Source: Tubiluchus corallicola
Taxonomy: Eukaryota > Priapulida > Priapulimorpha > Priapulimorphida > Tubiluchidae
Length of the DNA stretch: 50,515 nt
NCBI GenBank assembly: GCA_030141605.1
Contig: JAQGDQ010001272.1
Coordinates: 1-50,515, forward strand
Direction of reading: 5' to 3'
This document shows positions 42,210-50,515 of the stretch, piece after piece. The notes below the pieces were generated by a model. The model was not told the DNA's origin. It saw nothing but the letters and a program-made list of their open reading frames with translations, and made no database searches. Each line of letters opens with the position of its first letter. Position 1 is the stretch's first letter. Made by a program: the position numbers and the translations under genes.

Positions 42210-43060
42210 GGCCTATATTTGCTTACTTTGTCATCACCGTATAGTGTATATGTTAACGACATTGCTCTGCATTAGACAAGACCTAGTTTGCATTACAAAA
42301 TACAACACAGGACTAAAGTTTACAATTCCCCACACACAAGAAATTAGTTTGCGAAGCAGATTAAGATTACGGCTGGACGGGGTGGTAAGGATTAGGATTG
42401 GGCTAGGGTATTTAAGTTGTGAGGGCAGTTGTATACTCCTTCCCAACATAGACACAAGCAATATAAATCATGACAGATGCTAATTTGTCATTTTTATACA
42501 TAACTGCACAGGCCTATTCAAATTTAATAAGATAAGTTTAGCAATTTTATGCAAACTAATATATATGACAACAAAATTAATTAGCACAACACCTATGCTA
42601 TGTATTCTACAGTATAGATATTCGAATGCAGTCATAACAATCCAGGCATTGAAACTAATAAATGATGCTAATTGTTATTTTCACTATAATTATCCAGTTT
42701 GAATAATTTTCATAAGATTAGTTCCGCAATTTTATGCAAACTAATATGTATGACAACAAAAACAATTTTTATAGCACCAATACTTCTACTAGTACTAGAG
42801 CCAAAAAATTAAACACTTAGAATACCTACGCTACTTCTGTTTTCATCGCGTTTACTACTGTACATAAAGTGCTGTCACCTGTCGGCGGCGCTAAGAACCT
42901 GTTGCTGGGATGCAGTAATTTTGTTTACAAACTTTATAAACCACGTGCTGTGCGCTTTTTAGAATAATGTTATCATTTCAAGTCGGTTTAACGTTTGCTG
43001 TTTTTTTAATTGTAATATGATATTTCACGCGATGTATGGCATATTTATCTATCTATTTGG
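42210..43060. other. ABTB1 upstream region, no recognised feature
   Basis: The 5' UTR and promoter of ABTB1 should lie here on the minus strand. I see no TATA box at a fixed place. A short GC-richer part at 42870-42910 (CGGCGGCGC) is a candidate only. Confidence 0.3.
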
Positions 43061-43067
43061 TATTAGC

Positions 43068-43660
43068 TCACTGTTCTAACAGTTTCCTATTGTGACCTCT
43101 CATATTCTTTGCAATCCTTGCCCTTTCATCAGGTATTAATAGATCTTCTTTGCTGGTTTTTTGTTTTGAATATTCCATGCCTTTTAATCCTGGGACTGAT
43201 TTGGTGGCTGTTCGCTGTTTTGCTTCAATAGCTTTGCAATGACATACAAGATGTAGTCTCCACACTACAGATGAGGTCTGTCTAAGGCCTTCTATATACT
43301 GTCCATGAATCTAAAAGTTTTGATGACGATCCCTAATTGTATTTTTGCAATTTTTACTTTTTCAAAAATATGTTTGCCAAAGGAAAGGTTTTATCCACAT
43401 ACACTCTTCTGGCCCAAATTCACACATCCTCTTTCCATCTGGTGTGTAGTATCTGTGTTTCTCGTTTTTGTTGCTGTTTATATGTAGTACATGACATTTT
43501 GATGGGTTGAATCTCATTTGAAACTGTTCACATCAGTTGTAGAGATGGAAAATGTCTTTTTGAAAAAATGTTTTAATCTTGCTCTGATTGCAAAATTCCA
43601 TTAAGTTTACTGTCATCCGCAAAGAAATGGATTAGACTACAAGGGATCTGAAAGATTTCA
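43068..43660 (-). pseudogene. Frameshifted LINE reverse transcriptase remnant
   Basis: Reading right to left in shifting frames: HFFADDSKL (catalytic ADD), MRFNPSKCHVLHI, then AIEAKQRTATKSVPGLKGM and a charged end. The order FADD, W..RFN..KC..L, iE..QrrAt..v.gl is typical of CR1-like or related non-LTR reverse transcriptases. Several stops and frame changes are present. The right limit coincides with the TTAA element. Confidence 0.75.
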
Positions 43661-43664
43661 TTAA

Positions 43665-44338
43665 AGGACAAGAAAAGGGGTACCTAAAATAGGTTTCAGA
43701 AAAATCGCCTTAAAAATTATATTACTTTATAGCAATTTTATGCGTATATCTTACTCGCACTGAAAGGAATTTTAGTTTGTTTTCATTTTAAATCTCCCGC
43801 AATACTGTTCCGATGTCGCCATTACATGACGTCATGTACCAAACGTAAATCAAGGGAAGAAAAGGAAATGTTAAATTATGTCTCAAAAGACGCTCCGTGC
43901 AAATCTATTTTACTTAGATTTTCGCTTACCTGCTAGAGAGATTTATGTAACTAGAAAAGCAATTGTTAATTATTTAAAATGTTTTCACCAATTGGTAAAT
44001 TGTCACTGACTCACCCTCCAGGGTGCACCACTCATTAACCAAAAAACGTATTTTTAATCTTATTGACAAGATGCAGTAAATTTAAATTTTATATAGTTAG
44101 TGACGTGTGCACTACGAATGCTCTGATTATTTTTTCAAAGTTTACACAATGTTATCTAAACTTGTTTCAAATGACCTGTCATGAAAATGGCTGCGTCTAA
44201 CGGTCATCGCGGGAGTTTAAATTTACATGTTTTATACAGCGTGACTGCCGATTGAAGTCCTGCACGGAAAAAGACAGTATGTAAGTGATATAAAATTTCA
44301 AAACGATTTTTTCTGTTTATGAAGGGTTTTCTTGTGCT
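43665..44338. mobile_element. TTAA-flanked element, copy 2, inverted relative to copy 1
   Basis: AGGACAAGAAAAGG and TTTTCTTGTGCT termini are flanked by TTAA at 43661-43664 and 44339-44342. It is about 674 bp long, roughly 80 percent identical by eye to the reverse complement of 39447-40110, sharing for example CCCTCCAGGGTGCACCACTC and GATGTCGCCATTACATGACG-like blocks. It lies upstream of the ABTB1 start codon. Confidence 0.75.
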
Positions 44339-44522
44339 TTAATGTAGATTAAGAATTAGTACTGTGTCCTAAACAACTCCACTGTTTACTGTCGACCATT
44401 CTGAATACTCATTATTGACTTTTACTTTCTGACTTCTGTACTTTAGGAAACTTCCCCTCTAATTGTTTATAAAATGTCAAAAATTTTAAGGGTTTCGGCG
44501 GCTCGTAATGAGATCAATAAGG

Positions 44523-44977
44523 TGTAAAATGTTGAGGAACGGTGAAATCTCCCACTGTAGGCATGATATGCGATTATATATACACATAGGTATGACTATT
44601 GATTGAGTCTAATGTCTAATTGTTGCATTGATTATCCTCTGCTCTCGTGGCTATGCCGCTAGGTAATTGGCAATTGGCCCCTTGCACTGGGCCAATGATA
44701 TTGCTTCCCCTTTTCCTATATAAACACTTGCAGTGTTAGCTGGATTAGAAAGCCGATTCTCTCTGATTAAATTGTGGTGCGTCTCCTTACACTTAGAAAA
44801 AATTTAGTCATTATCAACAGTCAAGTAATTTTTAATTTTAATTAAAATTCTGTAGCTATAGCTTTAAGTTAAATGCCAGTTGGGAATAAATAAATCGTTT
44901 TACTTGCACGCAAAATACTGGTGTGGGAATTCAAAATTATACGTTTTTTAATCAGTTAAGTTCCGCCATTATATACA
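44523..44977 (+). mobile_element. Possible solo LTR
   Basis: It starts TGTAAAATGTTGAGGAACGG and ends TATATACA. Inside are a TATATAAA box (44717-44724), about 165 bp later AATAAATAAATCG, and the layout of a short retroviral-type LTR. There is no matching target duplication (TAAGG versus GTTGG) and no second copy in the window, so the boundaries are a guess. Confidence 0.4.
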
Positions 44978-45111
44978 GTTGGGCCCCCCTAATTTTTTTT
45001 GGTGCACGACGCCCCTGGACCCGCACATATACCCATTAAGATCATTAGCGAATGTGCAAAATCAGCCAGAGTTAAACCAATGGGTGAAATAATTTTAAGT
45101 ACCATATTATA

Positions 45112-45429
45112 TGTGAAAAATGTCTAAAGGTAAAATAGCTAAGACATCAGTATATTGCAGAACACAGGTGAGTTTATTTATACAAATCAGTTAGTCATAC
45201 AAATTATCCACAGCACATGTTGATTCTATGCTCTCTGACAGCCAACTGCCCAGGTAAGTTTTCTATGAAGCAAGGAAGCCAGCAATTCTATGAAGGGTAA
45301 ATGTTATGCATACTACATAGTTCAAGGATAAAAGTTTAGACTGTATATGAAGAAATAAACTTATTTTACAGCTGAAATTTCTTGTGTGGGATTTTTAATG
45401 TTTTAACCAGAGACTACAATAATATGACA
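45112..45429 (-). repeat. 3' LTR of the BEL/Pao element
   Basis: A 318-bp direct repeat of 49863-50177. On the plus strand it starts TGTGAAAAATGTCTAAAGG and ends ACTACAATAATATGACA. No clear polypurine tract is visible next to it (the flank is TAATGAACAAAAATAATG). Confidence 0.93.
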
Positions 45430-46435
45430 TAATGAACAAAAATAATGACATATGACATAATAATAAAAAATAATGACATATGACATCGTGAACTTCACGA
45501 CACTCCGACCAGGAAGTTGGAAATAACAAACTATTTGATACTTTAACCTTTTAAGTCATTTAACTTTTACAAGAAATAAATTTTGTTGCATTTCTTAATC
45601 ATTTTAAGAATAACATCTAACATCTTAAGTACGAGATGGCGCCACCAACCAGTTTGGGCGCCGTGGATAAATACGAATCACACCATTGCAAAACGGAGTA
45701 TTTGGGCTATGTACAAAGAGGGTAAGTTTTTTAAATCTAATTTAATAGTGACATTAAATTTCAAAGTAATTTTGTATATAATTATCACGCTACATTCGTA
45801 ACAAGTTTCATTACACACAACTTAACTATAAACTTGATATTTCTCTATTGAGTTTCACTACAAATAACATTCAATCTCTAGATTATAAAATCATCATGAC
45901 GATTTGAGTACAAAGTATCAATTTAGGATACAAATTCGTAACAAAGGGCATCGATTTAGGATGCAAATTCGTAACAAAAGGCATCGATTTAGGATGCACA
46001 CGATTTACCAATCGTTAGATTTAAATTACAAGTGGATTGCTAACCGAGGACATGCATAAGTATTACTATTAGCAAGTATAATAAGCAATGACATCCAGCA
46101 TTGGTTACTCTTTGTGTTTATGATAAAGTTTGTACAGTATTTGCTTGGTTTGCCAGTAGGTTACACTGTACATGTTCTATCACACAATTTATCAATAACA
46201 TTTCTATCATTTTTTTTTCAGGTTTATAACAAAGAGCACGTTTTGTGCACAAGGTAAGTATAAGGTAACTCAGGTAAGTAATATTTTAACAACTTAATAA
46301 GCAGCTATTCAAACAGTGTTAACAATAACAGCAACAAGTTGTTATTCAAATGATGTTAACAACAATAGCAATACTAAACAATGCAAAATTTATTTACAAA
46401 ATCTTTAATGTTTCTGATTTTACAGGTAGATTTGA

Positions 46436-49400
46436 TCAAGGTGGATCTTGGGTTTCAATAGAAACAATTCGATATAAGTGGAAAGTTTTCCGACATTTGC
46501 AGGATCCACGTGGTAAGTTTGAATTAGAAATCAGGATTACATCATTATCGTTTGACGGAATAATTACAACATTTTCCATAGAGTTTGGCTTTCTAATTTG
46601 TGTATATGCATACTGTGTCAAAGATAGCCACATGATTTTAAATGGAAATTTAATTCCATACATGAAAACTTTTATGGCTCTAAACATGAATGCAATGAGA
46701 AATAAGAACCAATCCAGAAAGGAAAGGTCATTAATATTAATAACTTTACCAACAGCTTTATGACATGTGACAATGTCAGAAATAGGACACCCACTTTCAA
46801 AGAGTACTTCCCTTTTAGGGGGTATTTCTGACTGTATTTGGGACGTCTCTTCTGAAGCCAGTGTTGGAACTGAACTGGAAACAGGCGAAACATCTGGTCG
46901 TGTCGTCTGATAGTTATCAGTTACAGACACTGGACCCGTTTGATGTATCTCAGATTTGGAGCAACTTAATGTACTACTACTATTCAGTAATGAATCCGTT
47001 AATGTGCAATCAAGCTCAGGCTGAAGACAAAATAATGAGTTTTCTGAACAAATTATAGATTCATTGTTCGCCAAGGTGTCTGTTTTTTCAACTACCCCTG
47101 TAAGTATATAGCCTAAAAGGCTTGCATACAGGAAGAGGCCGGGTGACACTTCCTGTTTTTCTGCTCCTAGAATTTTGAGGTAGTTATCGCATCCAATTAA
47201 TAACTGCACATCACCTTCAAGGTTCCCATCAGGAAGAGAATCGGCAAGTAGGCCCTCCCATGGCTTAAGTTTTGAGTACACTTGGGCTGGAAGAGAGGGG
47301 CGATCTCTGAATTTTGCAATAAACGGGACTACTCGAACATCGATATTAATTCTAGTAGAATTATTTTTGCCAAACAATGCAACCTTTGCTTGATGACATC
47401 GCACAGGAACATACCCTTTACAAGCGAATGTAGAAACATTCACATAACTAGGATTTTCCAATTTCAGATTTAACTTTTTTGCTAATGACTCTGTAATGTA
47501 TGTGCCATTACTACCTGTATCCATCAAACCTCTAACTGTAATGCCTGATTTAGAATTATTAGAGACATCAGAGTGGCACATTCTCACTAAAACTGTCTGC
47601 ATAAGTACAGCTTCTGTTTCTGAATTAAACATGACAGTGTCACTGAGTAAATTTTGTTCTAATTTTGCCTCGACAATTCTGTTGTTTTCAACTTTGTCAC
47701 AAAGTGAAACATGATGTTTTTGGCCACACACAAAACATGTAAATTTGCAGTCAACCTCAGTGTGTTTACTAGAAAGACAGACTTTGCAACGTTTACGCTT
47801 TTCTACTACTTTCAGTTTTTCCACTATGGTAAATTTGTTGCAAAAGCCTGAAGAATGGTTTCGGTTGTCACAATATAGACAAGGCATTTTAATGCGGTTA
47901 TTCTGTGACCTCTTTGCCTTGTCCTTATTGTTACCATTACCAGTAACTCTTTCTGAACCTTTTGGTTTGTAACTTTTAGCATGTTTTGATTTTTCAGCTG
48001 CAAATGTAGTGAGAGATAACTCAGAGTTACAAGCCATGTCATCGTTGCCAACTGCATTGTATAGAGGGAATGTACTGTCGCCTGCTGTAAGTACACTTTC
48101 TTTAATCTGAACAGATGCTGGTCTGTGATTGTTTCTACTAATGGGTTTCTTTGAAATTTCTTTAAGGCTTTGAAGCCCACACTCATTAGTAGAAATCTCA
48201 AAGTTGTTAACATATCGATACATAGTATCTATTAATCTCTCTAATTGCCAATTAGAACCAGGAGTAGCATCTGGACAAAGGTTTCTAAGCTGAAAACCCA
48301 TAGTTATGGGAAGTTTCTTAAGAATGCCTGAGACAATGTAATGATCATCGACTGGACGACCTAACACTGTCAATGACCTTATAATGACCTCTATGTCATC
48401 AAGAAACCTTCGTAAATCTTTGGCATTGTTTTTGACGGGTTCAATGTCGTCAAGTTGTTTCAGATAATTTGTCACCATGTGATCAGTTCTGCCAAAGCGT
48501 TTCATCAAGTGACCAACAGCAGCAGGATAGTTATTGGCAGTTCTACGGTATGTCTTGATAATTCTATATGCATTCCCTTTCAAGCAGCCCAACAAGTAAT
48601 TGAACTTTTTACTATCCGTTAAATCGGGTCTTGAGTGTATTTCATCATTAAAAACACTCCAAAATTCTTCAAAATCATCATCACCCTCCCCCGAAAAGGA
48701 AGGCAATTTAAATTTTGGCAATCTAGTATACACAGTGCTTGCATGACTAATGTTCCAGGGATTTAGCTGTGATGTCATATTAGGCACAGCAGAAACAGGT
48801 GTGCTTGATACTACAGGTAATCTAGTATACACAGTGCTTGCATGACTGACGTTCACCGCATTTAGCTGTGATGTTATATTAGGCACAGCAGAAACAGGTG
48901 TGCTTGATACTACAGGTACAGGTTCACTGACCTTCAAGTGACAGGTTTCTAATGACCTAATTCTGGCTTCAATCTTAGAACTAAGTTCAGACAAATTTCT
49001 GTTCAATGTAGTTTGTGAAGCAAGAAATTCTTTAACTTCATCCAAATGGGAACTATCGTCTGAACTACAATAAATATATGATAGCTTGTCATACAACTCT
49101 GTGAGCTTTTCAGTCGAAAATCTCAAATCAGCAATTGCAGCATTACATCTGTCAACAAAGTTTTGATAATTAGTAATACATTCGTCAAATTCTAAGTCTA
49201 ACAATGTAGTACATGTGAAAAACACCTCACCATAGTGCTGTGAGTTTATTTTCAGGTTCTGGATCAGTATCTTCACCTCCAGCTGGTGTCCATGCAATGG
49301 ATCTTTGTCTGGAACCATCTTCGGAATTGCTCCACTTGCAGCTGTTGGGGTGGGTCCATGTGCTGGGGTAGCTGGAATATATAGTTGCTGCTCATAGTCT

Positions 49401-49591
49401 GGTTCCTCGTCGTCTGAGTCCTTAGAACCATGGTCCATAATGGTCACTCCTTGCTTTGATGAGTCCTTGTTTGGTTGTATTGGCTGGAATAATTGTCCAG
49501 TCCTTGTGTCATGACCTTTAGGTTCACCCTCCCACGGCGGCGTATAAAGAATAGTCTTGTCGCTTGTGGTTGTTGTGGTGGCCATACTCAA
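46436..49591 (-). CDS. BEL/Pao gag-protease polyprotein, 1051 aa, truncated
   Basis: The N-terminal about 290 residues are poorly conserved and include a tandem duplication (about 227-258 and 259-292, each with SSTPVSAVPN and SHASTVYTRLP). A gag-like DUF1759 region spans about 293-440 (KFKLPSFSGEGDDDFEEFW, YLLGCLKGNAYRIIKTYRR). Zinc-knuckle motifs lie at about 581-631 (CLYCDNRNHSSGFC, CKVCLSSKHTEVDC, CFVCGQKHHVSLC). The aspartic protease (DUF1758) spans about 670-835, with active site MDTGSNGTYI at 690-699 and LLGYILTG near 825-832. Reverse transcriptase should follow but does not. Instead there is a Ser/Thr-rich stretch and a hydrophobic segment at about 957-992 (FLDWFLFLIAFMF...), then a short tail. 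Start chosen at the first ATG. Confidence 0.9.
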   Translation of the reverse strand: MSMATTTTTSDKTILYTPPWEGEPKGHDTRTGQLFQPIQPNKDSSKQGVTIMDHGSKDSDDEEPDYEQQLYIPATPAHGPTPTAASGAIPKMVPDKDPLHGHQLEVKILIQNLKINSQHYGEVFFTCTTLLDLEFDECITNYQNFVDRCNAAIADLRFSTEKLTELYDKLSYIYCSSDDSSHLDEVKEFLASQTTLNRNLSELSSKIEARIRSLETCHLKVSEPVPVVSSTPVSAVPNITSQLNAVNVSHASTVYTRLPVVSSTPVSAVPNMTSQLNPWNISHASTVYTRLPKFKLPSFSGEGDDDFEEFWSVFNDEIHSRPDLTDSKKFNYLLGCLKGNAYRIIKTYRRTANNYPAAVGHLMKRFGRTDHMVTNYLKQLDDIEPVKNNAKDLRRFLDDIEVIIRSLTVLGRPVDDHYIVSGILKKLPITMGFQLRNLCPDATPGSNWQLERLIDTMYRYVNNFEISTNECGLQSLKEISKKPISRNNHRPASVQIKESVLTAGDSTFPLYNAVGNDDMACNSELSLTTFAAEKSKHAKSYKPKGSERVTGNGNNKDKAKRSQNNRIKMPCLYCDNRNHSSGFCNKFTIVEKLKVVEKRKRCKVCLSSKHTEVDCKFTCFVCGQKHHVSLCDKVENNRIVEAKLEQNLLSDTVMFNSETEAVLMQTVLVRMCHSDVSNNSKSGITVRGLMDTGSNGTYITESLAKKLNLKLENPSYVNVSTFACKGYVPVRCHQAKVALFGKNNSTRINIDVRVVPFIAKFRDRPSLPAQVYSKLKPWEGLLADSLPDGNLEGDVQLLIGCDNYLKILGAEKQEVSPGLFLYASLLGYILTGVVEKTDTLANNESIICSENSLFCLQPELDCTLTDSLLNSSSTLSCSKSEIHQTGPVSVTDNYQTTRPDVSPVSSSVPTLASEETSQIQSEIPPKREVLFESGCPISDIVTCHKAVGKVININDLSFLDWFLFLIAFMFRAIKVFMYGIKFPFKIMWLSLTQYAYTQIRKPNSMENVVIIPSNDNDVILISNSNLPRGSCKCRKTFHLYRIVSIETQDPP

Positions 49592-49845
49592 ACAAGGTTA
49601 ACTTGCAGTCGTCTGGATTCCAAATTAGAAGCACCAATACTGTCCATATATTTAGCACTCAGTATAAACAGGAACAGAGTAACTGTATCACTTGGTTTGC
49701 AGCCTTATACCAAGCAAACTGATTTCTTTTCCAAGCAGAGCAACTGTATCACCTGGTTTGTAGCTTTGTAGATATCAAACTGATTTTTTTCCTTTCAAAT
49801 AAAGTCCTAGCATAATTTCCTTGGTTCTATAAACTTGTATAAAAT

Positions 49846-49862
49846 GAAGAATTTCGGCACCA
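49846..49862 (-). promoter_or_regulatory. tRNA primer-binding site
   Basis: On the minus strand TGGTGCCGAAATTCTTC follows the LTR CA with zero spacing. It would pair with a tRNA 3' end reading ...CGGCACCA. The tRNA identity is not determined. Confidence 0.75.
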
Positions 49863-50177
49863 TGTGAAAAATGTCTAAAGGTAAAATAGCTAAGACATCA
49901 GTATATTGCAGAACACAGGTGAGTTTATTTATACAAATCAGTTAGTCATACAAATTATCCACAGCACATGTTGATTCTATGCTCTCTGACAGCCAACTGC
50001 CCAGGTAAGTTTTCTATGAAGCAAGGAAGCCAGCAATTCTATGAAGGGTAAATGTTATGCATACTACATAGTTCAAGGATATGTTTAGACTGTATAGAAG
50101 AAATAAACTTATTTTACAGCTGAAATTTCTGTGTGGGATTTTTACCGTTTTAACCAGGAGACTACAATAATATGACA
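49863..50177 (-). repeat. 5' LTR of the BEL/Pao element
   Basis: A 315-bp copy of the repeat at 45112-45429. The (minus-strand) 3' border ...TTTTTCACA joins directly to the primer-binding site. Promoter elements cannot be assigned with certainty. Confidence 0.93.
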
Positions 50178-50515
50178 ACAATATAAGAAGAGATTGAGCA
50201 TGTGAATGCCACCTGTGACAACAGATTGCAAGACTATTATGTTAAAAATGTACAGAGGTCAAGGTACACTTTGGTCGAATGCCTAAAAATTTAGCATCGA
50301 ATTACTAATACAGACTAAACACATATCAGGAATGCCTAATAATTTTTTGCACACTCGTGTTTTGATAAATTCAAATTCAAAGTTAGATATTACAACATAA
50401 ACAGCTTCCTTACTATCCTGGTGATTTGGAATACATGTGATTCACTGTATTAATCCAATACATAATTTTTTGTGACTTGTAGTAAAGTAATGAATTGGTA
50501 CATATATATATATAT

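Larger units (their letters stand above)
45112..50177 (-). mobile_element. BEL/Pao LTR retrotransposon lacking RT and integrase
   Basis: Two near-identical LTRs (45112-45429 and 49863-50177), each TG...CA, bound 4.4 kb of interior. On the minus strand the 5' LTR is at the right and is followed with no gap by TGGTGCCGAAATTCTTC, a tRNA primer-binding site. One open frame (46436-49591) covers gag and protease. About 1 kb with no recognisable coding sequence lies between its stop and the 3' LTR, so pol was deleted. LTR similarity is high, with differences such as GATAAAAGTTTAG versus GATATGTTTAG. No clear target duplication is seen. Confidence 0.93.

Noticed and set aside
44523-44977. Promoter of ABTB1
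   Set aside because: The TATA box and polyadenylation signal are on the plus strand, opposite to ABTB1; a solo LTR explains them better.
46350-46763. A plus-strand gene opposite the BEL frame
   Set aside because: It is antisense to the gag-protease C-terminus and has no family features.

Overview
The window is AT-rich nuclear DNA from a non-vertebrate animal. The evidence is multi-exon genes with GT-AG introns, an immunoglobulin exon with symmetrical phase-1 borders, metazoan ABTB1 and GLT1D1 orthologues, a SINE headed by 5S rRNA, a tRNA-headed SINE, several LINE families, a BEL/Pao element and many miniature DNA transposons. A sponge, cnidarian or similar marine invertebrate would fit, but no species can be named from the sequence.

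All host genes found lie on the minus strand. (1) 615-14045 holds the first eight coding exons of a GLT1D1-like glycosyltransferase; its 3' exons lie beyond the left edge. (2) 17724-21240 holds one certain Ig-domain exon (20914-21240) and one possible exon (17724-17808) of an unidentified gene. (3) 26918-42204 holds a complete seven-exon ABTB1 (ankyrin repeat and BTB domain) gene. Its exons join in phase to 1437 bases, 478 codons plus stop, the same length as I remember for vertebrate ABTB1.

The introns and spacers are nearly all mobile-element debris. They contain five copies of a 5S rRNA-derived SINE; a head-to-head pair of tRNA-derived SINEs; 3' ends of at least six LINE families, most with a stem-loop near the 3' end; hAT-like elements with 8-bp target duplications; a pogo/Tigger-like element with TA duplication; two inverted TTAA-flanked elements; and a 2.2-kb duplicated unit with a THAP-like exon remnant. 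Tandem arrays have units of 31, 41, 54, 65, about 81, 92 and 137 bp. The right end (45112-50177) is an LTR-bounded BEL/Pao element on the minus strand that keeps gag and protease but has lost reverse transcriptase and integrase.

The most notable signals are where repeats meet exons. The 3' end of ABTB1 exon 2 with its 5' splice site is tandemly present four times. A 5S SINE is inserted about 17 nt upstream of the ABTB1 exon 4 acceptor, and the same exon ends in a GC donor. Two transposon ends lie 11-25 nt inside GLT1D1 5' splice sites. I found no clear new gene system; these exon-repeat junctions and the recurrent 3' hairpins are the best candidates for follow-up.
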